64,000 nucleotides of DNA from JAFDBW01 sp963723355 (GCA_963723355.1 CAVRQQ010000002.1:189925-253924), one strand, 5' to 3'. Shown: positions 35,690 through 45,524, counted from the first letter of the stretch. Notes: a model not told the origin generated them from the letters alone. Numbers and translations are program-made.

Positions 35690-37627
35690 ATGAAGCCATT
35701 TCGATTGAATAAACACAACAAGCTGGTATTCCCCTCAAGCATTTTTGTCGAACTCGATTTTTCGATCATCGTCGATCTAAACCAGTTGAAGGCTATCATC
35801 AAACGGGACTTCGAAGTCAAGGCCCCGACCGGCACAGAAATCGCCGAACGGGCCGACGCGGGGGAATATGCCACACGCTACGACCTGCTGCGCGACCTCG
35901 GCCTGCACCTGTTCTGGGCCAACCGTTTTGCCCTGGCCATGTATGAAAAGCGCCCGACCCGATGGCGCGATGTCCCGCGAAACCGCAACGATGTCTTTGT
36001 GCCGCTGTTGCAGCCCAGGGAGAATCGTGAAGCGAAGTCCGCCAGCGTCCTGAATGCCTATGGCAAACTGTCGGCCAAATGGGACCAGCCGGCTGAAGAC
36101 GATCTGTTTGGCATCCTTTTCGATTGCTTCTCCAACAAGCTCTATCGCGCTTCGGAGCTGCCGCCGATCAAGTCGACCATTGCCGAGGCGCTCACCACGG
36201 CCGAGGCAAGGACCACCGTCCTCGGCGACTTCAACCCCGACCACCGACACTACAGCGTCGATGAGATCCTCGACGTCACCGAGGAGCAGCCCGAGCTCGA
36301 AGCGTTGCGGCGCTGGGCAATGGTGCTGCACAATCAGCATCCCTGGGATCGCAGCCGGGCTCGGCTGAAGTCGTTTGCCGAGATGCACGATGACGACGTC
36401 GTGGTGCTCTTTTACCCGAAAAACCGCCACGTGCTGGACTTCATCAACCGCGTCAAGAGCGGCATCGGCAGCGTCATGCAGGCGCCGGCACCGACCCCGG
36501 CCGTCGAACCGGTCCGGCCGCTGCCGCCGATGGTGGTCGGCAGCGCTGTGAAGGTCCAGCCGAAGATCGAGGCGCTGGCGATCCGCAAGGGGGAGATCAT
36601 CTGCAGCAACATCGACGTGGTGCGCAACTCGCCACCCACCTGGTCGCCGATGGGTGCCGAGGAGATCGCCGAGAAGACCGGCATCGAGCGGCGCCGCTAT
36701 ACGGCCCAGCCGCTCGAGAACATCGCCCTCGAGGCCGCCCGGGCGGCCATGGCCCATGCCGGCCGCGGCCCCGAAGAGATCGGCGCACTGCTGTTCTGCA
36801 CCTGCACCTCGGAGCGGCTGATCCCCTCGACCGCCACCTGGCTCTCGGGTCAGCTCGGCATCATGCAGACCCATTACTCGGCCGACATTGTTGCCGCCTG
36901 CGCCGGTTTCCCCTACGGCATGGCCGAGGCGATCCGCCAGCTGCAGGAGGTCGAACGGCCGGTGCTGCTGGTCCTGGCCGAGAAGTTCTCCGACAAGATC
37001 GGCAACGCGCGCCCCTCGCGGATGATCTTCGGCGACGGCGCCGCCGCCATGGTGATCGCGCCGTCCGATGGCGCCCGGGATGTCGAGGTGGTGCAGACCT
37101 ATGCCAGCGGCCCCTTCAGCCAGGTCAACTCGATCATCTGGCCCAACCACGACTTCGACAACGACATCACCGTCTATGGCCCCGAGGTCAAGGCCCTGGT
37201 CAAACGCTACCTGAACCAGATGATCGGCGAGCTGACCGAGCTCAAAGGGCTCAATGGGGACGGTAAACTGATCAATGATATCGACGTGATCGTACCGCAC
37301 CAGGCCAACAAGAACATGATCATCGATATCGCCGTGCCCCAGGGCATTGCCGCCGAAGACATCTACTTCAATATCACCGAAGTCGGCAACGCCTCCGCGG
37401 CGAGCATCCCGATCGCCCTGGCCGATGCCGTCTACGAGGGAGCGATCAGCAAACGCTCGCTGGTCTTCGCACCGGGCTTCGGCGCCGGCGCCGTGGGGGG
37501 CTATGTGGTGTTGTCGCTGGAGCCGTCGATGGTGGCACCGGAGCTTGTCACCAATCTTGCGATGGGGCCGAAATCTACCGTGGCACACTCCTCGTTGAAC
37601 GATATCAAGGAGGCGTTTCATGGGTAA
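35690..37627 (+). CDS. KAS III-like beta-ketoacyl synthase with N-terminal extension
   Basis: 645 residues. The C-terminal about 350 residues are a KAS III (FabH/NphT7/OleA superfamily) with the catalytic triad Cys404 (IVAACAGFPYG), His537 (IVPHQAN) and Asn567 (VGNASAAS). The preceding about 290 residues, ending in a proline-rich linker (near 264-282), are an extension I do not recognise. FabH enzymes are about 320 residues, so this is double size. The gene overlaps the start of the carboxyltransferase gene by eight bases. Together with the PHA genes downstream, I infer condensation of acetyl-CoA with malonyl-CoA to acetoacetyl-CoA, as NphT7 does; FabH-like or OleA-like chemistry remains possible. 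Confidence 0.88.
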   Translation: MKPFRLNKHNKLVFPSSIFVELDFSIIVDLNQLKAIIKRDFEVKAPTGTEIAERADAGEYATRYDLLRDLGLHLFWANRFALAMYEKRPTRWRDVPRNRNDVFVPLLQPRENREAKSASVLNAYGKLSAKWDQPAEDDLFGILFDCFSNKLYRASELPPIKSTIAEALTTAEARTTVLGDFNPDHRHYSVDEILDVTEEQPELEALRRWAMVLHNQHPWDRSRARLKSFAEMHDDDVVVLFYPKNRHVLDFINRVKSGIGSVMQAPAPTPAVEPVRPLPPMVVGSAVKVQPKIEALAIRKGEIICSNIDVVRNSPPTWSPMGAEEIAEKTGIERRRYTAQPLENIALEAARAAMAHAGRGPEEIGALLFCTCTSERLIPSTATWLSGQLGIMQTHYSADIVAACAGFPYGMAEAIRQLQEVERPVLLVLAEKFSDKIGNARPSRMIFGDGAAAMVIAPSDGARDVEVVQTYASGPFSQVNSIIWPNHDFDNDITVYGPEVKALVKRYLNQMIGELTELKGLNGDGKLINDIDVIVPHQANKNMIIDIAVPQGIAAEDIYFNITEVGNASAASIPIALADAVYEGAISKRSLVFAPGFGAGAVGGYVVLSLEPSMVAPELVTNLAMGPKSTVAHSSLNDIKEAFHG

Positions 37628-40600
37628 GTTCTCGATCCCGAACCCTGACGAATCGTTTCTTTTGCGCCTGCTGAATCTTCCCGAACTGCTCGCCGACACG
37701 GCCTGGCTCGATCGGATGATTGCAGAGCGCTCGCAGATCGGCGACGATCATGCCGGCCTCGCCCTGCTCGTCGCCGCAGCCCAGGCCTATCGTGCGGCCG
37801 CGGTTTACGCCCGTAGCGCGTTCTTTGCCGCGGCCGGCCGCGGCCGGCCGCGGGCGACCCACGAGTCGCTGGTGACGGTCGATTGCCGGCTGGGAGGTGA
37901 AAAGTATCGCCTGGCCGTCCAGCGGGTCAGCCCGAACACCTACCGCCTCGAGGTGGAGGGCAAGCTTCTCACCATGACCCTGGAGCCGGTAAGTGATTAC
38001 GAGTCACGCGTCACCATCGGCGGCCAAACCCACCGCGTGGTCTCCGTGACCCAGGGGCAGGACCACCTGATCGAGGTCGACAATGTGATCCACCGCATCA
38101 GCCGCGGTGATGTCGGAACCGTTCGCTCGCCCTCTCCCTCTCTGGTCGTCGCCGTCAACGTCAAGCCTGGAGATTCGGTCGCCAAGGGCGACTCGCTGGT
38201 GGTGCTTGAGGCGATGAAGATGGAAACTGCGATCACGGCGCCCTTTGCCGGGACCGTGGTCGATGTGCTGACCGGTCCGAGCATTCAGGTCGATGCCGGG
38301 GCCGCTCTGCTGCGGCTCGAAGCCAAGTCCGCAGGGTCAGCCGCGGCGTCCGGCAAACGCGTCGATTTCAATCGGATCGCTGCCGAGCGCAGCGTCGAGC
38401 TGAGCGGTCGTGAACGCTGCCTGGAGCTTCTCGACGCAATCCGCTGGACCATCCTCGGCTACGATACTCAGCCGGGCATGGTGCGTGACCTGGCGGGACG
38501 ACTGCTCGCGGCGCATAAAGAGATCGAACAGCATGATCGCCAGGTCGTCGCCGCCGGTCTCGCCGTACTCGGTGCCTTCAGCGACGTCAACTCTCTGGCG
38601 CGCAACCGGCCGGTCGACGACACCGGCGACGTAGAGACGCGCAACCCGAAAGAGGATTTCCACCAGTATCTGCGGGCCCTCGACCTCGAAGCCGAGGGGC
38701 TGCCGGCCTCTTTCCGGGACCGGCTGGAGCGTGCCTTGTCGCATTATGGAGTCGACAGCCTCGAGCGCTCGGTTGCTCTCGAGCGTGCCGCGTTCCGGAT
38801 CTTCAACGCCCAGCAGGTGGCGGCGGCGCACGAGCCGCTGCTCGCCGCGGTGTTGAATGTCCTGCGCCTCGACCCACAGCGCCTGGTTCCCGCGTCCGCC
38901 CAGAAACTGCGGAAGACTCTCGACGATTTCGTCATCTCCACGGAGCTGCGCTTCCCCAACCTTGGCAATAAAGCGCGGAATGTCCGCTACCAGAACTTTG
39001 AGCAGCCCGGCATCCTGGCGCGCAAGGCGGCGGTGCTCGATGAGATGCGCGGCCACGTCGCCGCGCTGCGCGTCGCTGGCGCTGACAGGGCCCACCTCGA
39101 TGCGCTGATCAACTGCCCCGAAGCGGTCATCGAACTGCTCGCCGACCCCGATGGCTCGGGTGACAGCGGCGATCCGCTGCTCGAGGTCTTTTTCCGGCGT
39201 TTCTATCGTGGCAAGGATCTTCACGACGTCCGTGAAGAGCCCGGACTCCGCTCCGCCAACTATCACACCGATGGGGCCCTCCGCCAGGTGGTCGCCGCTA
39301 TCACCCCGCAGGCCAAGGCCGGCGCGGCGCTCCGGGCCGCCCTGGAACAGGGCCGCGGCCTGCCCGGCAGCCACCCGCTCTCCGTTGAACTTTACACCCG
39401 CTGGGACGGCTCGATCTCAGCGGACCAGATTGAGGTCTGGGCACACGAGATCGTCACCGGCGTCGAGGCGCCGGACAACATCCGCCGGGTGACCTTCTCG
39501 GGGGCTACCCCCGAGGGCAGGGTGTTCCACCACACCTATCGCATCGCTGAGGGAACCTTTGCTGAAGACCTGACCCTCCGCAATTGCCACCCGATGATTG
39601 CCGCCCGCGCCAAATTTTTCCGCTTCCGGAATTTTTCCAGCGAACGCCTCGAATCGGAGCCCGGAATCTATTGCTACAAGCTGGTCGGCATTGACAATCC
39701 GCGCGACATGCGCCTGGCCGCAGTCGCCGAGGTTCGCGATCTGACCCCGAGCCGGGACGAATCGGGGCAGGTCATCGGCATGCCGGTCATGGAAAGGCTC
39801 TTTTCCGCCTGCGCCAACGCAATCCGTACCGCCCAGACAGAGCACGATCCGCGTCGACGGCTGGCGATGAACCGGATCGTACTCTACCTCTGGCCGCCAT
39901 TCAGCCTGCCGATCGAAGGACTGGACCGAGGCGCCGAAAAGTTCGCCTCGCTCACGGCCCCGCTCGGGCTCGAGGGGATCGAAATGATCGGCTCGCTGAT
40001 GGAAAACGGCGCAACCCGTGACGTGATTCTGCGCTTCGGCTTCGACGCCAGCGATCCCAATGCGTTGGAAATCGTCGAGTCGGTAAATGAGCCGGTCCCG
40101 GTCCTCGACCGCTACCGGCAGAATGTCATCATGTCGCAACAGCGCGGTTCGATCTACCCGTACGAGCTGATCGACCGCCTGACCAGAAACGGCGGCAACT
40201 TCACCGAATACGCCGTGACCAATGAGGGCGCCTTCGAGCCAGTCGACCGGCCGAAGGGGAATAACGACTGCGGCTTCGTCGGCGGTCTGCTGACGACCCC
40301 CTCGGAACGCTACCCGGAAGGGATCACCCGGGTGGTGCTGCTCGGGGACCCGACCAAGGAGCTGGCATCCCTCGCCGAACCGGAATGCCGGATGACCATC
40401 GGGGCGCTGGAGCTGGCGAAAAAACACGACACCTCCCTCGAGTGGTACGCGGTGTCGGCTGGCGCCCGCATCTCCATGACCAGCGGCACCGAAAACATGG
40501 ACTGGATCTCGATTGTGCTGCGCAAGCTGATCGAATTCACCCAGGGGGGTGGCGAGATCAACATCGTCATCACCGGTATCACCGTCGGTGGTCAACCCTA

Positions 40601-41825
40601 CTGGAACGCCGAGGCGACCATGCTGATGCACACCAAAGGGATCCTGGTCATGACCCCCGACAGCTCCATGGTGCTCACCGGCAAGCAGTCTCTCGACTTC
40701 TCGGGCGGCGTCTCGGCCGAAGACAACTTCGGCCTCGGCGGCTACGACCGCATCATGGGTCCCAACGGTCAGGCGCAGTACTGGGCACCCGACCTCGAAG
40801 CGGCCTGCGAGATCATGCGTCAGCACAACGAGCATGCCTACCGGGCGCCGGGAGAGCGCTTCCCGCGCCGCGCCAAATCCGCTGACGATCCGGAGCGCGA
40901 CATCAGGACCGCACCCCACGACGGGCCAGAATTCGAAACGGTCGGCGAGGTGTTCGACAACGTCACCAACCCCGGCCGCAAGAAGCCCTTCGACATCCGC
41001 TCCATCATGCGCGCCGTCGCCGATCAGGACTTTCAACCCATGGAACGCTGGGCCGACATGCGCGATGCCGACACCGGCGTGGTCTTCGAGGCCCATCTCG
41101 GCGGCTACCCGGTGATGATGCTCGGCATCGCCTCCCGGGCGATCCCCCGCAAGGGGCTGTTGCCGGCGGACGGCCCCGATGTCTGGACCTCGGGCACCCT
41201 CTTCCCGATGTCGTCGAAGAAGCTGGCTCGCGCTATCAACAGTGCCAGCGGCAGCCGCCCCCTGGTGGTCTTGGCCAACCTGTCGGGCTTTGACGGCTCG
41301 CCTGAATCACTGGCCAGATGCCAGCTCGAGTACGGCGCCGAGATCGGCCGGGCCATCGTCAACTTCGACGGGCCGATTGTCTTCTGTGTCGTCTCCCGTT
41401 ACCACGGCGGAGCCTTTGTGGTGTTCTCGAAAGTACTCAACGACAACATGGAAGCCTTGGCTGTCGAGGGGACCTACGCCTCGGTGCTCGGCGGCGCGCC
41501 CGCGGCAGCCGTGGTCTTCACCCGCGAGGTCGACCAGCGCACCGACGCCGACGAGCGGATTGCCAGGCTGCGCGAGCTGATCGCCGCCGCGACCGGCCCG
41601 GAACGTGTGACCCTGCAGGCTGAGTTGGCGGAGCTGCGACCCGTGGTTCGGGCCGAGAAGCTGGGTCAGAAGGCCGTCGAATACGATGCGGTGCACACCA
41701 TCCAGCGCGCCCGCGAAATGGGCTCGGTCGACGCCATCATTCCGGCGAGCAGGTTACGACCGGAACTGATCGCCGCCCTTGAGCGGGGAATAGAACGGGC
41801 TCTTGCCAGGCAGGGCGCCGGCTGA
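37620..41825 (+). CDS. acyl-CoA carboxylase, biotin carrier plus carboxyltransferase, no biotin carboxylase domain
   Basis: 1401 residues. The biotin carrier domain has EAMKMET with the biotinyl Lys near residue 200. A long central linker domain of the ACC type follows (about 240-830), then a complete two-lobe carboxyltransferase from about 836 (SIYPYELIDRLTRNGGNFTEYA) to about 1390, with GARISMTSGTENMDWI and GFDGSPESLARCQLEYGAEI. The order equals that of large fused acetyl-CoA carboxylases, but the ATP-grasp biotin carboxylase that should come first is missing; residues 1-100 resemble the linker that normally follows it. A separate AccC must serve it. Probable product is malonyl-CoA. Translationally coupled to the KAS III gene. 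Confidence 0.85.
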   Translation: MGKFSIPNPDESFLLRLLNLPELLADTAWLDRMIAERSQIGDDHAGLALLVAAAQAYRAAAVYARSAFFAAAGRGRPRATHESLVTVDCRLGGEKYRLAVQRVSPNTYRLEVEGKLLTMTLEPVSDYESRVTIGGQTHRVVSVTQGQDHLIEVDNVIHRISRGDVGTVRSPSPSLVVAVNVKPGDSVAKGDSLVVLEAMKMETAITAPFAGTVVDVLTGPSIQVDAGAALLRLEAKSAGSAAASGKRVDFNRIAAERSVELSGRERCLELLDAIRWTILGYDTQPGMVRDLAGRLLAAHKEIEQHDRQVVAAGLAVLGAFSDVNSLARNRPVDDTGDVETRNPKEDFHQYLRALDLEAEGLPASFRDRLERALSHYGVDSLERSVALERAAFRIFNAQQVAAAHEPLLAAVLNVLRLDPQRLVPASAQKLRKTLDDFVISTELRFPNLGNKARNVRYQNFEQPGILARKAAVLDEMRGHVAALRVAGADRAHLDALINCPEAVIELLADPDGSGDSGDPLLEVFFRRFYRGKDLHDVREEPGLRSANYHTDGALRQVVAAITPQAKAGAALRAALEQGRGLPGSHPLSVELYTRWDGSISADQIEVWAHEIVTGVEAPDNIRRVTFSGATPEGRVFHHTYRIAEGTFAEDLTLRNCHPMIAARAKFFRFRNFSSERLESEPGIYCYKLVGIDNPRDMRLAAVAEVRDLTPSRDESGQVIGMPVMERLFSACANAIRTAQTEHDPRRRLAMNRIVLYLWPPFSLPIEGLDRGAEKFASLTAPLGLEGIEMIGSLMENGATRDVILRFGFDASDPNALEIVESVNEPVPVLDRYRQNVIMSQQRGSIYPYELIDRLTRNGGNFTEYAVTNEGAFEPVDRPKGNNDCGFVGGLLTTPSERYPEGITRVVLLGDPTKELASLAEPECRMTIGALELAKKHDTSLEWYAVSAGARISMTSGTENMDWISIVLRKLIEFTQGGGEINIVITGITVGGQPYWNAEATMLMHTKGILVMTPDSSMVLTGKQSLDFSGGVSAEDNFGLGGYDRIMGPNGQAQYWAPDLEAACEIMRQHNEHAYRAPGERFPRRAKSADDPERDIRTAPHDGPEFETVGEVFDNVTNPGRKKPFDIRSIMRAVADQDFQPMERWADMRDADTGVVFEAHLGGYPVMMLGIASRAIPRKGLLPADGPDVWTSGTLFPMSSKKLARAINSASGSRPLVVLANLSGFDGSPESLARCQLEYGAEIGRAIVNFDGPIVFCVVSRYHGGAFVVFSKVLNDNMEALAVEGTYASVLGGAPAAAVVFTREVDQRTDADERIARLRELIAAATGPERVTLQAELAELRPVVRAEKLGQKAVEYDAVHTIQRAREMGSVDAIIPASRLRPELIAALERGIERALARQGAG

Positions 41826-41905
41826 CCCGGCACGGCAACAGGGAAAACAATTGTGCTTTGAGCTAATCTTGGCTGATTAACTTAAATAATAGAGAGGTTT
41901 AAGCA

Positions 41906-42742
41906 ATGGGCGTTCTCGAAATAACGGCAGACGAAAATGTAAAAATTCGCGTTGGCGACAAACTGAAGGGCCGCGTGGCATTCGTTACCGGGGGCACGCG
42001 GGGCATCGGCGAAGCGATCTGCCGCAGCCTTGCCAGTCAGGGAGCGATCATCGCCGCGGGTTATTCCGGCAACGATCAGAATGCTGAAGAGTTCCGCGAA
42101 AGGTTTACCAAGACCTATTCCACATTGGTCAGCGTGCACAAGGGCAATGTCGCCGACCCGAACGACTGCCGCAGCCGAGTCTCCGAAATTATTGAGAAGT
42201 ACGGTCGCCTCGATATCCTGGTCAACAATGCCGGCATCACCATCGACAAAACCGTCGTCAAAATGACGGATGAAGACTGGTACAAGGTGCTGAACGTCAA
42301 CCTGTCCGGAGCCTTCTTTCTGTCCCAGGCGGCCTTGCGTCACATGGCCGAACGGGGTAGCGGGCGGATTGTCAACGTCTCGAGCGTCATCGGCGAGATC
42401 GGCAATATCGGCCAGGCCAACTACGCCGCCTCGAAATCCGGTCTGTTCGGCTTGACCAAGACGCTGGCCCGGGAGGCCTCGCTGCTGCTGGCCCGTTCGG
42501 GGAAGCTGACCGAACCCGACGGGATCGGTCTGACCATCAACACGGTCACACCGGGCTTCATCGCCACGGAAATGCTGGAACATATCCCTGAAAAAGTCTT
42601 GACGCAGGTCCTGTCCCATATACCCCTCGGTCGGCTCGGCAAGCCCGCAGAAGTTGCGCGCGTTGTGCACTTCCTCGCTGCTGATGCCTCCTCCTACATT
42701 ACAGGACAGGTCTGGGGCGTTAATGGCGGCATGGACATGTAA
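41906..42742 (+). CDS. SDR-family acetoacetyl-CoA reductase, PhaB-like (1)
   Basis: 278 residues. NAD(P)H motif TGGTRGIG, NNAGIT, catalytic Ser in VNVSSVIG, Tyr and Lys in NYAASKSGL. It carries an N-terminal extension of about 20 residues and an insertion of about 15 residues (LARSGKLTEPDGIG) after the catalytic helix, absent from the other two SDRs here. Probable role: reduction of acetoacetyl-CoA to 3-hydroxybutyryl-CoA using NADPH. First gene after the carboxylase (80-base gap), with GAGAGG upstream of the start. Confidence 0.82.
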   Translation: MGVLEITADENVKIRVGDKLKGRVAFVTGGTRGIGEAICRSLASQGAIIAAGYSGNDQNAEEFRERFTKTYSTLVSVHKGNVADPNDCRSRVSEIIEKYGRLDILVNNAGITIDKTVVKMTDEDWYKVLNVNLSGAFFLSQAALRHMAERGSGRIVNVSSVIGEIGNIGQANYAASKSGLFGLTKTLAREASLLLARSGKLTEPDGIGLTINTVTPGFIATEMLEHIPEKVLTQVLSHIPLGRLGKPAEVARVVHFLAADASSYITGQVWGVNGGMDM

Positions 42743-42902
42743 ACATCGCCATCGAAAATACTGACGAAAGAATTCTGCGGGGCAGCCCTTATCATGCCAA
42801 CGGAACGGATGTTAATTTAAGGGCAATACATTGCTGGAATGTGCCAATGACTTGCAAATCGCCCTTTAGATACAGACACCTTTGAATAGGGAGTGCGTTG
42901 TA

Positions 42903-43646
42903 ATGAAAAAATTATCGGGAAAAATTGCCGTTGTGACAGGCGGCTCGAGAGGGATTGGCGCTGCTGTCGCCAAAGGGCTTGGCAAAGAAGGGGCGACGGT
43001 GATTATCAACTACAACCATAGCCAGGAAGAAGCCGAGACGGTTGTCAATGAGGTCAAAGCCATGGGAAGTTTGGCCGTTGCCCTGCAGGCTGATATCTCT
43101 GACGCCGAAGCGACCAAGGTCTTCATCGAGAAGGCCTTAGCCGATTTTGGCAAGATCGATATCCTGGTCAACAATGCCGGCATAACTCGCGACAAAACCT
43201 TCAAAAAAATGTCTTTTGAGGAATGGCACAAGGTCATCGACACCAATCTTTCGTCGGTTTTTAACACCTGCAAGATCGCCTTGCCGTCCATGCTTGAACA
43301 AAAGTATGGCCGGATTATCAATATCAGTTCGGTGATCGGCCAGGCTGGCGGCTTTGGACAAACCAACTATGCTGCAGCAAAAGCCGGGCTGGTCGGTTTC
43401 AGTAAGTCGCTTGCTCTGGAAACGGCCAAAGGAGGGGTTACGGTCAATTGTATCTGCCCGGGCTATATTGCCACAGAGATGGTTAAAGCCATGCCGGAAA
43501 ATGTTCGCGAGGCAATCATTGCCATGGTTCCCATGAAGAAGCTGGGTGAGCCTGATGAAATTGCCAAAGGAGTTGTTTTTATCTGCGAAAGCGAGTACAT
43601 GACGGGGCAATGCCTCAACCTGAACGGTGGGCTTTATATGTTGTAA
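42903..43646 (+). CDS. SDR-family acetoacetyl-CoA reductase, PhaB/FabG-like (2)
   Basis: 247 residues from ATG 42903, with GGGAG nine bases upstream; a TTG at 42882 is in frame but lacks a ribosome site. It has TGGSRGIG, NNAGITRDKTF, SSVIGQAGGFGQTNYAAAKAGL and ends MTGQCLNLNGGLYML, close to classical PhaB. It probably supplies 3-hydroxybutyryl-CoA for PHA synthase. A bidirectional terminator follows. Confidence 0.85.
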   Translation: MKKLSGKIAVVTGGSRGIGAAVAKGLGKEGATVIINYNHSQEEAETVVNEVKAMGSLAVALQADISDAEATKVFIEKALADFGKIDILVNNAGITRDKTFKKMSFEEWHKVIDTNLSSVFNTCKIALPSMLEQKYGRIINISSVIGQAGGFGQTNYAAAKAGLVGFSKSLALETAKGGVTVNCICPGYIATEMVKAMPENVREAIIAMVPMKKLGEPDEIAKGVVFICESEYMTGQCLNLNGGLYML

Positions 43647-43680
43647 TGCGTCGCAGGCACATCGCTGAATGGTTGCAATA

Positions 43681-43711
43681 AAAAAACCCTGCTTTATCAG
43701 CAGGGTTTTTT
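43681..43711. terminator. bidirectional terminator between SDR 2 and the phasin
   Basis: AAAAAACCCTGCT and AGCAGGGTTTTTT form a stem with A and T runs on both sides. It serves the convergent SDR (+) and phasin (-) genes. Confidence 0.9.
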
Positions 43712-43750
43712 GTTTCAGAGCCGTCAGCGCAGACGGCGAGTCTCGCAGTA

Positions 43751-44272
43751 TTACTTGGTGCTGGCGGCCTTCGGTGCTTCGGCGGTCACATCTTTCAGAC
43801 CTTTTTTGGCAAAGTCGAAGTTTTTGGTCATGAAACTTTGAAAGATCTGAAAATTGCTGTTGAGAGCCTCGTTCCAGAAGTCAACGACCGGCTTGGCTTC
43901 CTTGGGGAGCTGTTCAGTGGTTTTCTTAAGCAAGTCCTTGGTCTCTTTCTGGATAGCGTTTGACTGGCTGAAGGCGCTGTTGTACAGAGTTTCCATGGCC
44001 TCAAGACTCTTTACCGGGGCGTCCTTGGCAGTCCAGTCGATCTCGATGCTGGTCTCGACAAAGTTCTTCACGTTGGCCTGAACCTTCTGGTTCTCCTTGA
44101 TGAAGAGATTGAAGGCTTTCTTGCCTTCTTCCGGGACATACGGGGTGGCGCCCAGAAGCTGGTCGGCTGCTTTGGCGGTTTGGTCATAGAAGGTGCCGAG
44201 AGCTTCGAAGCTCATTTTGACGGTGTTTTTGTTGAAGTCGACAATGTCCTGAATGATTTTTTCGTTTTGCAT
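43751..44272 (-). CDS. phaP: phasin family protein
   Basis: 173 residues, helical throughout, with KMSFEALGTFYDQTAKAADQL, then ETLYNSAFSQSNAIQKETKDLL and LNSNFQIFQSFM, matching the PhaP/phasin_2 pattern. No signal peptide or membrane helix. It should coat the surface of PHA granules. Promoter (TTGACA on the minus strand, 44364-44369) with two TTTGTTTAA motifs in the spacer suggests repression by a DNA-binding regulator, likely the divergent XRE gene. AAGGAG lies before the start. Confidence 0.88.
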   Translation of the reverse strand: MQNEKIIQDIVDFNKNTVKMSFEALGTFYDQTAKAADQLLGATPYVPEEGKKAFNLFIKENQKVQANVKNFVETSIEIDWTAKDAPVKSLEAMETLYNSAFSQSNAIQKETKDLLKKTTEQLPKEAKPVVDFWNEALNSNFQIFQSFMTKNFDFAKKGLKDVTAEAPKAASTK

Positions 44273-44340
44273 GGTTGTTCTCCTTGTCTAAGTTATGGTC
44301 CGAGAGATGCTCGAGACCGTTCAATTCGTTTCGTGATGCA

Positions 44341-44369
44341 ACTTAAACAAAAATTAAACAAACTGTCAA
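44341..44369 (-). promoter_or_regulatory. phasin promoter with tandem TTTGTTTAA operator
   Basis: On the minus strand: TTGACA (44369-44364), then TTTGTTTAATTT (44362-44351) and TTTGTTTAA (44351-44343), with TTAAGT in -10 position. The motif copies fill the spacer, as expected for a repressor site. Confidence 0.55.
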
Positions 44370-44506
44370 GAAAAAAATTCATTATCCTGTTTAAGAATTG
44401 TCATTTTTACGAATGCCGGCTATAATGCCCTTTCATCAGCTGCCCGATCTGGGCCGTTGTCAGCAGGCTGTTCCGCCATTGGAACCCAAATGAGTAAGCG
44501 ACTATT

Positions 44507-45143
44507 ATGATTACCAAAGAACAGAAAGAACTTTTCCGCAGGAAGGTTGGCAAACTCCTGGAGCAGCGACGCCTGGAAAAAGGCATGAGTCGCAAAGACC
44601 TGGGAGAAGACGCTGGGTTATGAAGGCAATAGCGCGATTCAAGTTGTGGCACGCTTTGAGTCCGGACGGGCCGGTGTGCCCAAGGCAAAGATTTCCCAGT
44701 TGCTGAAGATTCTTGAGATAAGGAACGAGGATTTCGGCCTGAGTGGTTCAAAATCATTAAAGACCTTTATCTCTGCCAGTGGCTTTCTCGGTTCGACCAT
44801 GGCTCCCTGGAGTGATGCTATGGTCGATTTTCTGGAAAACAGCGAAGCCAACTTTGTAACCGAATCCCTTTCCGACGATGAGAATGATGATGAAAGCTCA
44901 TCTGAAGAGACACAGGGCGATTTATACCAGGATCTGTTGCGTATCATGAGGCTTTATCGGGTTCAGAAACAACAGAGTCAATTCACTCTTGTCGAAAAAC
45001 TCGATCTTCTTGACAGCTTGAGCGAAGGGGACGAGGAATGTCTGACGGAAATGCTTGTCGCCTTGAATATTGATCCGCAAGACGCATATCAAGCGATCGA
45101 GGGTCACCTGATGGATCAATTGAAGAGCGGCGGTGGCAAATAA
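44507..45143 (+). CDS. XRE-type helix-turn-helix regulator (one extra base)
   Basis: About 212 residues after removing one extra T near 44620 (then DAGYEGNSAIQVVARFESG). N-terminal Cro/XRE helix-turn-helix (EQRRLEKGMSRKDLGEDAGY to RFESGRAGVPK), then a long acidic region (DDENDDESSSEETQGD) and a helical C-terminal part. I do not know a close relative. It lies between the phasin and phaE-phaC, and shared motifs upstream of both genes make it a candidate PHA regulator, analogous to PhaR but of another family. Confidence 0.7.
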
Positions 45144-45342
45144 CCATCGCCCAGTCGGTAAAGGTCGTCAGAGCACTGATCGTTTATCGGTAGACTGATA
45201 AGAGAGGGCTCGCCTTTAATTGGTAGGCTCCCTGCCTCCCTGAGACGCGTTCTTCTTTTGTCTTGCCTGCGCAAGCTGGGTCACGGATTGCCCTTCCTCG
45301 ACAGGACCGTCAGTATTTAAATAAATATTTTGTTTTTTAATC

Positions 45343-45393
45343 TTGTTTAAAAATAGTTTTACGTTTATAAGATGTTTATCATTTGTTTAATTT
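45343..45393 (+). promoter_or_regulatory. phaE upstream region with TTTGTTTAATTT motifs
   Basis: TTTGTTTAATTT at 45382-45393 is identical to the 12 bases in the phasin promoter. A second TTGTTTAA is at 45343-45350. The region from 45144 to 45524 has no gene I can support and is AT-rich around these sites. Confidence 0.5.
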
Positions 45394-45524
45394 CTGACTG
45401 GCCTCCCTAGAGAAGGCCCAGGAAATAAATAGTGTTAGTTGTGGCGTACCCGCCGGTATGCCTAGCCATATAAGTAACAAAAAACTCGCAATAGAAAATT
45501 TAACCGCCATAAAGGGGACAAACC

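Noticed and set aside
35777..37699. Long minus-strand frame opposite KAS III (also opposite the carboxylase at 39417-41096 and opposite gltB at 5074-6243)
   Set aside because: Shadow frames of GC-rich genes; no motifs, and the sense-strand proteins are clearly real.
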